DNA of 64,000 nt from Microtetraspora sp. NBRC 13810 (GTDB taxonomy: Bacteria > Actinomycetota > Actinomycetes > Streptosporangiales > Streptosporangiaceae). The stretch spans positions 343,678-407,677 of the forward strand of contig NZ_BSRQ01000006.1 of assembly GCF_030268685.1 (NCBI RefSeq). Reading direction: 5' to 3'. The translations under genes and the position numbers were made by a program. Below, piece after piece: positions 35,153-47,298 of the stretch (positions are counted from its first letter, which is position 1; the number at the start of each line of letters is the position of its first letter). Under the pieces are notes generated by a model, which worked only from the letters and a program-made list of their open reading frames with translations, was not told where the DNA came from and did not search any database.

Positions 35153-36100
35153 GTGACCCTCACCCGCGTCACGCACGAAGCCGTCGCAGCCGGCCCGGAC
35201 CGCCGGCGCAGGCCGCCCCCGCGGTCGCGGGCGCTGCCGTACCTGCTGCTGCTTCCCGCCGCGCTCGGCATCCTCGGCACGCTGGTCTACCCGGTGGTCC
35301 AGCTCGTCGCGCTGTCCTTCCAGCGGCAGAACCTGGCCGACCTGATCCGGCGCACCACCACCTGGGTCGGCCTGGACAACTACCTCCGCACCCTCACCGA
35401 TCCGCAGTTCTGGACGATCCTGCCGCGCACGATCGCCTTCGCGCTGGTGTGCGTGACGCTGACGCTGGTGATCGGCACGCTCTGCGCGCTGCTGCTGAAG
35501 GCGGCGAGCCCGTGGGCGCGGCTGGCGTTGTCCAGCGGGCTGGTCGTCGCCTGGGCCACACCGGTCTTCATCGGCGCGGTCATCTGGCGCTGGCTGTTCG
35601 ACAGCGAGTTCGGCGTGGTCAACTACCTGCTCACGCGGGCGGGGCTGTGCGACTGCCGGGGGTACGGCTGGTTCCTCGGCGGCACGCAGGCCACGGCGGT
35701 GCTGGTGGTGATCGTCGTGTGGGGCGCGGTGCCGTTCGTCGCGCTGTCGGTGTACGGCGGGCTGCTGACGGTCCCGGCCGAGCTGCACGAGGCGGCGCGG
35801 GTGGACGGGGCGAGCGGGCCGCGGGTGTTCTGGCGGATCACCCTCCCGCTGCTCCGCCCGGTCTACGTGATCCTGATCGTGCTCAGCCTGATCTGGGACA
35901 TGAAGGTCTTCCCGCAGATCTGGTTCACCACCAAGGGCGGGCCGTACGAGTCGACCGTCATGCTCGGCGTCTACATCTACAACAAGGGGATCAACGCCTC
36001 GCAGTTCGGCGCGGCGTCCTCGATCGCGGTGCTGATGACCCTGATGCTTCTCGGCCTGGCCTGGTTCTACATCCGCACGCTACGCCAGGAGGCCAGATGA
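35153..36100 (+). CDS. sugar ABC transporter permease 1
   Basis: A 315-residue inner-membrane permease of the MalF type with six helices; the first is YLLLLPAALGILGTLVYPV. The EAA loop that contacts the ATPase is HEAARVDGASGPRVFWRITLPLLRP at about residues 215-240. The GTG at 35153 is four bases after the binding-protein stop. It is followed by the second permease with a four-base overlap. No ATPase gene is in the operon; a shared MsiK-type ATPase probably energises it. Confidence 0.9.
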   Translation: MTLTRVTHEAVAAGPDRRRRPPPRSRALPYLLLLPAALGILGTLVYPVVQLVALSFQRQNLADLIRRTTTWVGLDNYLRTLTDPQFWTILPRTIAFALVCVTLTLVIGTLCALLLKAASPWARLALSSGLVVAWATPVFIGAVIWRWLFDSEFGVVNYLLTRAGLCDCRGYGWFLGGTQATAVLVVIVVWGAVPFVALSVYGGLLTVPAELHEAARVDGASGPRVFWRITLPLLRPVYVILIVLSLIWDMKVFPQIWFTTKGGPYESTVMLGVYIYNKGINASQFGAASSIAVLMTLMLLGLAWFYIRTLRQEAR

Positions 36101-36912
36101 GAAAGGCCCTCGTCAACACTCTCGCCCTGCTGACCTGCGCCTTCTTCGTCTTCCCCGTCTACTGGATGGCGACGACGGCCCTCAAACCGGACGAGGACAT
36201 CCTGCGGCACACCCCCGAACTCGTCCCCGACCCGATCTTCTTCGACAACTTCCGGCAGATCCTCACCGCGGACGGCTTCTGGAACGCCCTGCGCAGCTCG
36301 CTCCTCGTCACCGGCGCGGTCGTGCTCGCCGGGGTGGCGGTGTCGTTCCTCGCGGCGGTCGCGCTGGCCCGCTTCCGCTTCCGCGGGCGCACCGCCTTCC
36401 TCCTCGCCGTGGTGATCGTGCAGATGATCCCGGGAGAGGCGCTGTTCATCCCCTTCTACCTGACGCTGCGCGACGCGGGCATGCTCGGCACGTACGCCGG
36501 GCTGGTCGTGGTCTACCTGTCCTTCACGTTGCCGTTCGCGGTGTGGATGCTGCGCGGCTTCGTGCTGAGCGTGCCGGTGGAGCTGGAACAGGCGGCGATG
36601 GTCGACGGCGCGAGCAGGTTCCAGGCGTTCAGGAAGGTGGTCTTCCCGCTGGTCGCGCCGGGGCTGATGGCCACGTCGGTGTTCTCCTGGATCACCGCGT
36701 GGACCGAGTTCACCTACGCGTACGTGCTGCTGGACGACCCTTCCCGGTACACGCTGCCGGTCTACATCCAGTCCTTCATCGGCCGCTACGCCACCGACTA
36801 CGGGCCGCAGATGGCGGTGGCGACGCTGTTCACGCTGCCGGTGGTGGTCTTCTTCCTGATCATCCAGAGACGCGCCGTCGCGGGGCTGTCCGCGGGCGCA
36901 GTGAAGGGGTAG
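36097..36912 (+). CDS. sugar ABC transporter permease 2
   Basis: A 271-residue MalG-type permease. Helix 1 is LALLTCAFFVFPVYWMATTALKP; the EAA loop is EQAAMVDGASRFQAFRKVVFPLVAPG. It starts at an ATG that overlaps the stop of the first permease (ATGA), so the two subunits are made together. It pairs with permease 1 to form the membrane channel of the amino-sugar importer and precedes the GH20 gene by four bases. Confidence 0.9.
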   Translation: MRKALVNTLALLTCAFFVFPVYWMATTALKPDEDILRHTPELVPDPIFFDNFRQILTADGFWNALRSSLLVTGAVVLAGVAVSFLAAVALARFRFRGRTAFLLAVVIVQMIPGEALFIPFYLTLRDAGMLGTYAGLVVVYLSFTLPFAVWMLRGFVLSVPVELEQAAMVDGASRFQAFRKVVFPLVAPGLMATSVFSWITAWTEFTYAYVLLDDPSRYTLPVYIQSFIGRYATDYGPQMAVATLFTLPVVVFFLIIQRRAVAGLSAGAVKG

Positions 36913-36916
36913 TCGC

Positions 36917-38197
36917 GTGCTCATCCCGAGACCGCTGATGCTCACCTCGGCCGGCGGCGCCGTACCGCTCACCGGCCGTCCCGTGCGACGGGAGCCCGAC
37001 GACCCGGGCCTCGGCCCCGAGGGGTACCGGCTCGACATCACGCCGGAGGGCGTGCGCCTGACCGGCGGCGGGCCCGCCGGGCGCTTCTACGGCCTGCGCA
37101 CCCTGGACCAGCTCGGCCCGCGGGCGCCGCGTCTCACCGTCGAGGACCGGCCGCGGTTCGCCTGGCGCGGGGTGATGCTGGACGTCGCCCGGCACTTCAT
37201 GCCCAAGGACTTCGTGCTGCGGCTGATCGACCTGCTGGCCCTGCACAAGCTCAACGTGCTGCACCTGCACCTGACCGACGACCAGGGCTGGCGGCTGGAG
37301 ATCAAACGGTATCCCCTGCTCACCGAGGTCGGGGCGCGGCGCGGCGGCGGTTTCTACACCCACGAGGACGTCAGGGAGATCCTCGCGTACGCCGCCGAGC
37401 GGTTCGTCACCGTCGTACCGGAGATCGAGATGCCCGGCCACGCGCAGGCCGCCGTCGCCGCCTACCCCCGGCTGGGCAACCAGCCGGAACGGCGGCTCGA
37501 CGTCTGGGACGGCTGGGGGATCAGCGAGCATGTGCTCAACCTGGAGGAGCCGACGATCCGGTTCTGCCAGGACGTGCTGGACGAGGTGGTGGACCTCTTC
37601 CCCGGTCCCTACGTGCACGTCGGCGGGGACGAGTGCCCGACGCGGGAGTGGGAGCGCAGTCCCGCGGCCCGGCGGCGGATCGCCGAGCTGGGGCTGCCCG
37701 GCCCGGCGGCGGCGCGGGCCTGGTTCATCGGACGGATGGCCGCCCACCTGGCCGAACGCGGGCGGCGGCTCGTCTGCTGGGACGAGGGCGACGACGTCTC
37801 GCCGGACGCCGTGCTGATGGCGTGGCGCGACGCGGAGCCGGGCCCGCGGGCGGGGGCGGAGGTGGTGCTCGCTCCGCACCGGCACACCTACTTCGACTAT
37901 TACCCCTCCGGCGAGCCCGGCCAGCCGCCCGCCCAGGAGGGCGTGGTGTCGCTGGCGGACGCCTACCACTTCGCGCCGCCCGCCCGGCGCGGCGTGCTCG
38001 GCGTCCAGTGCCAGCTGTGGACGGAGTACATGCCCACGCCCGAGCACGTGGAGTACATGGCGTTCCCCCGGCTGTGCGCGTTCGCCGAGGTGGCCTGGGG
38101 TAGCGCGGGCGACTTCCCCGACTTTCTCACCCGGCTCCCCGCGCATCTGGACCGCCTGGCCGCGCTCGGCGTCAACCTCGGCCCGGTGCGCACCTGA
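36917..38197 (+). CDS. GH20 beta-N-acetylhexosaminidase, cytoplasmic
   Basis: A 426-residue glycoside hydrolase family 20 enzyme that releases terminal beta-GlcNAc/GalNAc using the substrate acetamido group. The catalytic pair is seen in PYVHVGGDECP (Asp-Glu, about residue 238); other motifs are GVMLDVARHFMP, LHLHLTDDQGWRLEI and PEIEMPGHAQAAVAAYP. It has no signal peptide, so it acts inside the cell on imported chitobiose-like sugars, which matches its place as last gene of the importer operon. The start is a GTG four bases after the permease stop. Confidence 0.9.
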   Translation: MLIPRPLMLTSAGGAVPLTGRPVRREPDDPGLGPEGYRLDITPEGVRLTGGGPAGRFYGLRTLDQLGPRAPRLTVEDRPRFAWRGVMLDVARHFMPKDFVLRLIDLLALHKLNVLHLHLTDDQGWRLEIKRYPLLTEVGARRGGGFYTHEDVREILAYAAERFVTVVPEIEMPGHAQAAVAAYPRLGNQPERRLDVWDGWGISEHVLNLEEPTIRFCQDVLDEVVDLFPGPYVHVGGDECPTREWERSPAARRRIAELGLPGPAAARAWFIGRMAAHLAERGRRLVCWDEGDDVSPDAVLMAWRDAEPGPRAGAEVVLAPHRHTYFDYYPSGEPGQPPAQEGVVSLADAYHFAPPARRGVLGVQCQLWTEYMPTPEHVEYMAFPRLCAFAEVAWGSAGDFPDFLTRLPAHLDRLAALGVNLGPVRT

Positions 38198-38245
38198 TCC
38201 GCGAAAAGCCCCGTGCAGAACCCCCCAACCCCGGAAGGAGCACGC

Positions 38246-39631
38246 ATGTCCTTACGCAAGGTCCTGACCGTCTCGATCCTGGCCGCCCTGGTGGCCGCGG
38301 GCGGGCTGATCCGCTCGGCGGCGGCCGACAGCGGGCTGCGGGTGCAGTACCGCACCACGGCGACCGGTGGCAGCGCCTACGAGATGCAGCCCTGGTTCAA
38401 GATCGCCAACTCCGGTTCCGCTCCGGTGCCGCTGGCCGAGCTCAAGATCCGCTACTACTTCACCGGCGACGGCGCCGCCTACACGTTCTCCTGCGCCTGG
38501 GCCGTACCCGGGTGCGGGAACGTGACCAGCAGGTTCGTCACCCTGTCCGCGCCGGTGGCGGGCGCGGACCGCTACCTGGAGATCGGCTTCACCTCGGGGT
38601 CGATCCCGGCCGGCGGCGACACCGGGGACATCCAACTCCGGGTCTACCGCTCGGACTGGCAGAACGTGAACCAGGCCAACGACTACTCCTTCGGCGCGCA
38701 GAGCGGTTACGCGGACTGGGCGAAGACCCCGCTCTACCGGGCCGGCGCGCCGGCCTGGGGCACGCCCGCGGTGACCGAGCCGACGGGGCCGCCCGGCACG
38801 CCGACGCCCACCCCGACCGTGCCGCCCGGGGAGCGCACCGAGCTGTTCGACGACTTCTCCTACACCGCCAACAACGACTCCCGGATCCAGGCCCGCGGCT
38901 GGACGGTGCGCACCAACGCGGGCGGCCCCGGCGTCCCCGGCGCCTCCTGGCCCGCGTCGAACGTCACCTTCCCGTCGATCGGCACCGGCAACCAGGCACT
39001 CACCCTCACCGCCACCACGAACGGCACCTCGGCCGGCACCAGCCAGGCCGAACTCTTCCACCAGCGCAAGTTCTTCGAAGGCACCTACGCGGCCCGGGTG
39101 CGCTTCTCCGACGCGCCCACCAGCGGGCCCGACGGCGACCAGATCGTCCAGACGTTCTTCACCATCACCCCGCTCGCCTTCGACCTCGACCCCGACTACG
39201 GCGAGATCGACTTCGAGTACCTGCCGAACGGCGGCTGGGGCACCGGCGGGCCCATCATGTACGCGACGACGTGGGAGACCTATCGCAACGAACCGTGGCT
39301 GTCGGACAACACCTACACCACGACCGGTCAGAGCATGGACGGCTGGCACGACCTGGTCGTCCAGGTGTCGGGCGGCAACGTGACCTACTTCATCGACGGG
39401 CAGCAGTTCGCCCAGCACGGCGGCAGGTTCTACCCGGAGACCCCGATGTCGATCAACTTCAACCACTGGTTCATCAGCGGCGGCCTCGGCGGCAGCGCCA
39501 CCCCGCGCAGCTACGTCGAGCAGGTCGACTGGGTCTACCACGCCAAGGACGAGGTCGTCTCGCCCGCGGTCGTGCAGTCCCGGGTGACCGGCTTCCGTAC
39601 GGCGGGCACGGCCTGGAAGGACGACGTCTAG
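38246..39631 (+). CDS. secreted CBM3 - GH16-like glucanase
   Basis: A 461-residue exported protein. A signal peptide (LRKVLTVSILAALVAAGGLI, cut near SAAA) is followed by a family 3 carbohydrate-binding module (about 30-150: LRVQYRTTATGGSAYEMQPWFKIANSG up to NVNQANDYSF), a TPTPT linker and a concanavalin-like domain (about 200-440). That domain contains GEIDFEYL, the E-x-D-x-E catalytic signature of GH16. It should bind crystalline cellulose or chitin-like surfaces and cut a beta-glucan. GGAAGGAG lies eight bases before the ATG. It follows the GH20 gene by 48 bases and may be co-regulated. Confidence 0.8.
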   Translation: MSLRKVLTVSILAALVAAGGLIRSAAADSGLRVQYRTTATGGSAYEMQPWFKIANSGSAPVPLAELKIRYYFTGDGAAYTFSCAWAVPGCGNVTSRFVTLSAPVAGADRYLEIGFTSGSIPAGGDTGDIQLRVYRSDWQNVNQANDYSFGAQSGYADWAKTPLYRAGAPAWGTPAVTEPTGPPGTPTPTPTVPPGERTELFDDFSYTANNDSRIQARGWTVRTNAGGPGVPGASWPASNVTFPSIGTGNQALTLTATTNGTSAGTSQAELFHQRKFFEGTYAARVRFSDAPTSGPDGDQIVQTFFTITPLAFDLDPDYGEIDFEYLPNGGWGTGGPIMYATTWETYRNEPWLSDNTYTTTGQSMDGWHDLVVQVSGGNVTYFIDGQQFAQHGGRFYPETPMSINFNHWFISGGLGGSATPRSYVEQVDWVYHAKDEVVSPAVVQSRVTGFRTAGTAWKDDV

Positions 39632-39640
39632 CGGAGAAGC

Positions 39641-39672
39641 ACGGAGGCCCCGCCGGGCGGCGGGGCCTCCGT
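39641..39672. terminator. bidirectional terminator, GH16-like gene / leuS
   Basis: A perfect 14-bp stem (ACGGAGGCCCCGCC and its complement) with a GGGC loop lies between the two convergent genes, nine bases from the first stop. Confidence 0.7.
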
Positions 39673-39677
39673 CCTCG

Positions 39678-42140
<2,463 letters not shown>

Positions 42141-42195
42141 GGTTGTCCCTCGGTTTGGTTCTGGAATGTCGAGCCCGTCGTCGTCCCATGAAGAA

Positions 42196-42293
42196 GCCCC
42201 CCGCCGTGCACGAGGGGCCGGCCGCGCCGTCGAGGAGCCAGCGAGTCAGCTCGACCGGCGCGGCCCGCTAAGAAGCAGGGTCGCGATACGCAT
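42196..42293 (-). promoter_or_regulatory. leuS leader: Leu peptide and attenuator hairpins
   Basis: On the minus strand an ATG at 42293 begins a 15-codon ORF with three Leu codons in a row (peptide MRIATLLLSGPRRSS, stop 42246-42248). A strong hairpin (42220-42265, 15-bp arms with one bulge) overlaps the stop codon, and a second one (42196-42219) is followed by CTTCTT like a weak terminator. TACCCT six bases before the ATG fits a leaderless -10 box. It is a candidate ribosome-mediated attenuator. Confidence 0.55.
42246..42293 (-). CDS. leucine leader peptide of leuS
   Basis: A 15-residue peptide, MRIATLLLSGPRRSS. When leucyl-tRNA is scarce the ribosome would stall at the CTG CTT CTT codons (42270-42278), changing which of the two downstream hairpins forms. 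It is too short to be judged by homology. Confidence 0.5.
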   Translation of the reverse strand: MRIATLLLSGPRRSS

Positions 42294-42711
42294 ATGTCAA
42301 GGGTAGCGTAGAGCGCCCATGTCGTGGCTCGCCCGCGACCGCCGGGCACGTCCCCGTGCTGTCACCTCTCGCGCCGCCGTACCTGCGCGTTCCGCGCGCT
42401 GTCCAGGTGTTCGCGAGACCGGATGGTGATAGATCCGTTGTGACCTCTTCTGTCCCTTTAGTTTAACCTTGTCCCTGTGCTGGACCCTGGGCGACGGGGG
42501 CGGGGACCGGGACCCGGCGTGACCGTGTCCTCCGTCGTCCTTTGTCGTTCTTCGTCGTTCTTGTCGTTCTTCGTCGCGCGATTCGCCGGCCGATCCCGTC
42601 GGCCTGCGGTTCGCCAGGGGATTCTCTGGTTTTCCTGCGGAACCCCCTGATTGACATGAGATCATGCCCAGCACGCCTAATCCGGGCAATACCGCAGGAG
42701 GTACGGCAACA
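42294..42711. other. intergenic region between leuS leader and Pro/Trp-repeat gene
   Basis: About 420 bases. TTGTGA (42439-42444) and TAGTTT (about 42460) could serve as a promoter for the plus-strand gene, giving a long leader. A small tandem repeat of GTCGTTCTT (three copies, 42544-42571) lies in it. No gene could be supported. Confidence 0.4.
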
Positions 42712-44718
42712 ATGGCCCCGGAGCAGTCCAGCCAGTCCCACCTACCTCCGGCCTGGCCTGAAACGCCTTCGAGCGACCCGCCTCCCGCATGGCCAGAGCC
42801 CACCGGCCCGTCCTGGCCCGAGCCGCCACGCGACGAGCGGCCTCCGGCATGGCCGGAGATTCCGCGCGAGCAGCCGGGCGCGTGGCCCGAGGTACCGGGG
42901 GCGCCCGCGGCGTCGTGGCCCGAACCCGCCGCGCGCGAGGAACTCCCCGCCGCCTGGCCCTCCCCCGCTGACCCCTCGACCGCCTCCCGCGCCGCCGACC
43001 GGGCCCCGGCCGCCCGTGCCTCCGCCCCCGACCGGGCCCCGGCCCCTCGGGACCGCACCCCCGCCTCCTGGCCGGATGCCGGCCTCACCCCCTCCGCTCC
43101 GGCGACCGCCCCCGGCTCCCCCACCGCCTCGGCGGCCGGTGCCGGATCCCCCGCCGCGGGACGCGTCCCCGCCTGGCAGCAGGCCCCCGCCGGCGAGTCC
43201 TCCGGCTGGTTCGCCAACCCGAAGAACGCCACCCCCGCCGGCTACGGCCCGCCCGACCGTCCGGCCGCCGCCAACGGCTACGGCCCGCCCGGCCCCGACA
43301 CCTCCGCCTTCGGGAACGGCGAGGCGCTCGGCGCTCCCCCCGGCGGGTACGGCCCGCCCGACGTCGGCGGCAACGGCTTCAACCAGCCCGACCGGTCGTC
43401 CCCCACCGACCGCTCCTTCTCCACCGACCGCTCGTCGGGGGCCGCCCCGAACCGCGCGGGCGACGACGGTCGGCCGGTGTGGCCCGACGACGACCCGCTC
43501 GGCACGATGAGCAGCATTCCCGTGGCGTCTTCTCCCGCCACGTCCGACGCGAACTTCGAGAGGACGGTCTCCCTGCCAACCGGCCGGCCCCAGCCCCCCA
43601 CCCCGACCCCCCAGCAACCCCGCAGGCCCGACGGCCAGCCCCCCGCCCGCCCCGGCGGACCGCTGGGCCCCCCGGGACCTCCGAACCCCGGCGCCCCGGG
43701 CGGCGGCCCCGGCAGCCCCGGCGGCCCGAACACCCCCGGCAACGCAGGCGGCCAGAACCGCCCGAACGGCCCAGCCGGTCCAGCCGGTCCCGGTGGACCC
43801 AACGGCCCAGGCGGTCCCGGTGGACCTAACGGCCCCGGCGGGCCGGACGCCGGGGATCCGTACCGGCCGTTCGTCACCGCGGGGCAGATCAGCGGGCCGA
43901 AGACGCCTCCTCCCGAGCGTCAGCAGGAGCTGTGGAACACCGTCTTCGGCGACAACTACCAGGAGATGGGCGGGGACGACGACTTCGACCGTCCCGGCAA
44001 GCCGATCTGGATGTACGCGCTCGTCGGCTCGGTGCTGATCGCCCTGGTCGGCGCGTTGCTGTGGGCGTTCCTCGCCGGGCCGCTGGCCTCGGAGGACACG
44101 CCGGAGCCCGACCCGTCGGCGGCCGTCCCCTCGGCGACCGCCCCGGCCAGCCCGCGCCCGCAGTCGGCGGGCAGGCTGCCCCGGTACAAGGGGGAGGCGT
44201 CGGAGGTGAACGGGCCGCTGGCGGACGAGGCGGCGGCGATCACGATTCCCCGGCTGGGCGCGCCGTGGCGGCTGGACCAGCGCCCGACCGTCCGCACCAC
44301 GCACGGCTACTCGACCCGGCAGTACGTCGCGGCGGGCACCGACTCCACGGGCAGGGCGCAGTTCGCCCAGCTCATGTCGGGGCCGCTGCCCAAGGCCGCG
44401 CAGCCGAAGTACACCACGCCGGAGAACCTCACCCCGGTGATCAACGCGGTGGCCTACCAGGCGCGCACGAAGTACTTCCCCGAGGGCAACACGATCCGCA
44501 AGACCGCCCAGCAGGCGCTGGCGGTCGGCGGTCTGCCCGGCCAGCTCGTCGGCTACGAGATCACCGCCGGCGAGCAGAAGACGACCATGGTGGTGGCCGC
44601 CGTCAGCACCGGCGCGGACTTCCCCGCGATCGTCTACATGTCGGTTCCGGCCGGCAAGAAGGAGCTGCTGCCCGACGTGAACACCGTCTTCAGGCAGATC
44701 CGTCTCGCGAAGTCCTGA
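42712..44718 (+). CDS. Pro/Trp-repeat membrane protein, unknown
   Basis: A 668-residue protein in three parts. Residues 1-100 carry seven or eight WPE-type repeats ([22 protein letters not shown] and similar). Residues 100-420 are a disordered Pro/Gly/Ala/Ser-rich stretch ending in [13 protein letters not shown] membrane helix ([25 protein letters not shown], about 440-465) precedes a C-terminal extracytoplasmic domain of about 200 residues with strands and no recognisable motif. The ATG at 42712 has AGGAGG ten bases upstream and is preferred to the ATG at 42664. Function is unknown; the layout suits an envelope protein with a long cytosolic tail. Confidence 0.6.
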   Translation: MAPEQSSQSHLPPAWPETPSSDPPPAWPEPTGPSWPEPPRDERPPAWPEIPREQPGAWPEVPGAPAASWPEPAAREELPAAWPSPADPSTASRAADRAPAARASAPDRAPAPRDRTPASWPDAGLTPSAPATAPGSPTASAAGAGSPAAGRVPAWQQAPAGESSGWFANPKNATPAGYGPPDRPAAANGYGPPGPDTSAFGNGEALGAPPGGYGPPDVGGNGFNQPDRSSPTDRSFSTDRSSGAAPNRAGDDGRPVWPDDDPLGTMSSIPVASSPATSDANFERTVSLPTGRPQPPTPTPQQPRRPDGQPPARPGGPLGPPGPPNPGAPGGGPGSPGGPNTPGNAGGQNRPNGPAGPAGPGGPNGPGGPGGPNGPGGPDAGDPYRPFVTAGQISGPKTPPPERQQELWNTVFGDNYQEMGGDDDFDRPGKPIWMYALVGSVLIALVGALLWAFLAGPLASEDTPEPDPSAAVPSATAPASPRPQSAGRLPRYKGEASEVNGPLADEAAAITIPRLGAPWRLDQRPTVRTTHGYSTRQYVAAGTDSTGRAQFAQLMSGPLPKAAQPKYTTPENLTPVINAVAYQARTKYFPEGNTIRKTAQQALAVGGLPGQLVGYEITAGEQKTTMVVAAVSTGADFPAIVYMSVPAGKKELLPDVNTVFRQIRLAKS

Positions 44719-44724
44719 CCGCCG

Positions 44725-45999
44725 TCAGAACTCCGCGGTCTCCCGCTTGATGCCGTTGATGAAGCCGGAGAGCAGCCGCTCCGGCGTGCCCACCTCAAGC
44801 TGGGGGACGCGGCGCAGCAGCTCGCGGAACATCACGCCGATCTCGCGGCGGGCGAGGTGGGCGCCCAGGCAGAAGTGCGGGCCCGGCCCGCCGAACCCGA
44901 CGTGCGGGTTGGGGTCGCGGGTGATGTCGAAACGGCCGGGGTCGGCGAACACGCGCTCGTCGCGGTTGGCCGACCAGTAGAACAGGACGGCCTTCTCGCC
45001 CTTGCGGTAGAGCGTGCCGTTCATCTCGAAGTCCCTGGTGAGCTTGCGGCGCATGTAGTTGACCGGCGACGCCAGCCGGACGATCTCCTCCACCGCGCGC
45101 GGGGTGTGCCCGTCGATGTCGGTGAGCCACAGGTCGCGCTGGTCAGGGTTCTCGGTGAGCAGGCGCATGCCGTGCGAGATCGCGTTGCGGGTGGTCTCGT
45201 TGCCCGCCACGACCAGCAGGATGAAGAACGACCCCAGCTCCTGCATGGTGAGCCGCTCGCCGTCGATGTTGGCGTTGACCAGCGCCGAGGTGAGGTCGTC
45301 CGTGGGCTGCTCGGCGCGCCGGGCGGCGAGGTCCTGGACGAGTTGCTGGAGCTCCATCCCGGCGGTGAGCAGCCGCTCGCCGACCGTCAGCAGGTCGTCC
45401 CCGCCGAACTCGGGGTCGAACCCGCCGAGGATGACGTTGGTCCGGTCGTAGACGTGGCCGTAGTCCTTCTCCGGGATGCCCATCATGTCGCAGATGATCT
45501 TCAGGGGCAGCTTGGCGGCGACCTCGGTGACGAAGTCGCAGCCGGGGCCGGTGCGCAGCAGGTCGTCCACGATCCGGACGGCGGCCGCGTCGACGTCGGC
45601 CTCGAACTGCTTGATCATCTTGGGGGTGAAGGCCCGCGAGACGATGCGGCGCAGCCGGGCGTGCCGCGGGTCGTCCATGTTGATCATCGAGCCGAAGTAC
45701 TCGGCGAACTCGGCGGGCATGTCCGGGATGTTGGTCGCGCCGCCGTCCCCCGAGCAGAAGGCGTCGGGGTGCCGGCTCGCCTCCAGGATGTCCGCGTGCC
45801 GCACCAGGGCGTGGTAGCCGGGACCGGTCGGAGCGTAGGTCACCTCGGCCTCGGCGTAGAAGACCGGCCGGTCGCGCAGCCGCAGCAGCCGGAACGCCTC
45901 TTCCCGCTCGGCCATCGGCCGCAGCCAGAACGAGGTGTCGGACAGGTCGAAGTCGTCGACCGAGGTGATCGGCCCGCTCCCCGCTGGACTCACGCTCAT
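44725..45999 (-). CDS. cytochrome P450 (CYP125/142-like)
   Basis: A 424-residue P450 similar to steroid and lipid hydroxylases of the CYP125/CYP142/CYP124 group. The I-helix motif is AGNETTRNAISHG, the ExxR motif EEIVRLASPVNYMRR, and the haem loop FGGPGPHFCLGAHLARRE. The conserved SRAFTPKMI and IICDMMGIP are group signatures. It lies 6 bases from the convergent upstream gene. A close paralogue follows on the same strand, 66 bases upstream in transcription order; both could hydroxylate terpenoid, sterol or fatty substrates. Confidence 0.9.
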   Translation of the reverse strand: MSVSPAGSGPITSVDDFDLSDTSFWLRPMAEREEAFRLLRLRDRPVFYAEAEVTYAPTGPGYHALVRHADILEASRHPDAFCSGDGGATNIPDMPAEFAEYFGSMINMDDPRHARLRRIVSRAFTPKMIKQFEADVDAAAVRIVDDLLRTGPGCDFVTEVAAKLPLKIICDMMGIPEKDYGHVYDRTNVILGGFDPEFGGDDLLTVGERLLTAGMELQQLVQDLAARRAEQPTDDLTSALVNANIDGERLTMQELGSFFILLVVAGNETTRNAISHGMRLLTENPDQRDLWLTDIDGHTPRAVEEIVRLASPVNYMRRKLTRDFEMNGTLYRKGEKAVLFYWSANRDERVFADPGRFDITRDPNPHVGFGGPGPHFCLGAHLARREIGVMFRELLRRVPQLEVGTPERLLSGFINGIKRETAEF

Positions 46000-46065
46000 C
46001 CTTCCATGATTCGCAACGCGCGGACCTGCGTCAATGGAATGTTGCGTACGTTGTACGTGCGTGGC

Positions 46066-47298
46066 TCAGAAGGCGCAGGGCATCCGCTTGATGCCGTTGA
46101 TGAAGCTGGAGCGCAGCCGGTCGGGCTCGCCGACGGAGCGGATCTCCGGGATCCTGGACAGCAACTCCCTGAACAGGACCCGGATCTCCCGACGGGCGAG
46201 GTGCGCGCCGAGGCAGAAGTGCGGACCGGGGCCGCCGAAGCCCAGGTGCGGGTTCGGGTCGCGCAGGATGTCGAACCGGTAGGGGTCGGTGAAGACGTCC
46301 TCGTCCCGGTTGGCCGCCCAGTAGAAGAGCAGCACCTTGTCGCCCTCCCGGTAGGACGTGCCGTTCATCTCGTGGTCCCGGGTGACGGTCCTGCGCATCC
46401 ACGCCACCGGCGACGCCAGCCGGACGATCTCCTCCACCGCGCCGCCGACCCGGCCGTCGAGGTCGGCGAGCAGCAGGTCGCGCTGGTCCGGGTTCTCGGT
46501 CAGCAGGTGCAGGCCGTGCGAGATCGCGTTGCGGGTGGTCTCGTTGCCCGCCACCACGAGCAGGATGAAGAACGACCCCAGCTCCTGCACGGTGAGCTGT
46601 TCACCGTCGATGTTCGCGCTGGTCAGCGCGCTGATCAGGCCGTCGGGGCGGTCCTTCGCGAGGGAGGTGACCAGGCCCGCGAGCCGCTCGCCCGCGCCGA
46701 GGAGCAGCGCCCCCGCATTCTCGGCGTCGGAGACGAACTCGGGGTCGCCGCCGGAGAGGATGACGTTGGTCGCCTCGTAGACCGTGCGGTAGTGCTCGGC
46801 GGGGATGCCCATCATGTCGCAGATGATCTTCAGGGGCAGCCGGGCGGCGACCTCGCCAACGAAGTCGCACCCCGGCCCGACGGCCAGCAGCTCGTCCACG
46901 ATGCGCGCCGCCTCGGCCCGCACGTCGTCCTCGAACTTCTGGATCATCTTCGGTGTGAACGCCCGGGACACGATGCGGCGCAGCCGGGCGTGCCGGGGAT
47001 CGTCCATGCTGATCATCGACCCGAAGTACTCGGCGAACTCCGGGGTCAGGTCGTGGACGCTGGTGGAGCCCTTGGCCGAGGAGAATATCTCCGGCCGGCG
47101 GCTGGCCTCGACGATGTCGGCGTGCCGTACCAGGGCGTAGAAGCCGTCGCCGGGCGGCGCGTAGCCGACCACCGGCTCGGCGAAGCGCATCGGCGCCGGC
47201 TGGGCGCGGAGCAGCGCGAACGCCTGCTCCCGCTCGGCCATCGGCCGCGCCCAGAACGCACGGTCAGAAAGGTCGATCTCCCCGAGAGCGAGCGTCAC
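46066..47298 (-). CDS. cytochrome P450 (paralogue)
   Basis: A 410-residue P450 sharing with its neighbour EFAEYFGSMI, MDDPRHARLRRIVSRAFTPKMI, LPLKIICDMMGIP and FGGPGPHFCLGAHLARRE. The I-helix is AGNETTRNAISHGLHLL, ExxR is EEIVRLASPVAWMRR. The GTG at 47298 has GGAGG four bases upstream; the open frame before it is not conserved. It is a tandem duplicate of the next P450 with diverged substrate-recognition loops. Electron-transfer partners are not in the window. Confidence 0.9.
   Translation of the reverse strand: MTLALGEIDLSDRAFWARPMAEREQAFALLRAQPAPMRFAEPVVGYAPPGDGFYALVRHADIVEASRRPEIFSSAKGSTSVHDLTPEFAEYFGSMISMDDPRHARLRRIVSRAFTPKMIQKFEDDVRAEAARIVDELLAVGPGCDFVGEVAARLPLKIICDMMGIPAEHYRTVYEATNVILSGGDPEFVSDAENAGALLLGAGERLAGLVTSLAKDRPDGLISALTSANIDGEQLTVQELGSFFILLVVAGNETTRNAISHGLHLLTENPDQRDLLLADLDGRVGGAVEEIVRLASPVAWMRRTVTRDHEMNGTSYREGDKVLLFYWAANRDEDVFTDPYRFDILRDPNPHLGFGGPGPHFCLGAHLARREIRVLFRELLSRIPEIRSVGEPDRLRSSFINGIKRMPCAF

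Noticed and set aside
42295..42300. TTGACA as the -35 box for leuS
   Set aside because: It would place the transcription start after the Leu codons; TACCCT as a -10 box for a leaderless leader fits better, though this is not settled.
42141..42300. T-box riboswitch for leuS
   Set aside because: No AGGGTGGnACCGCG-like antiterminator was found on the minus strand.
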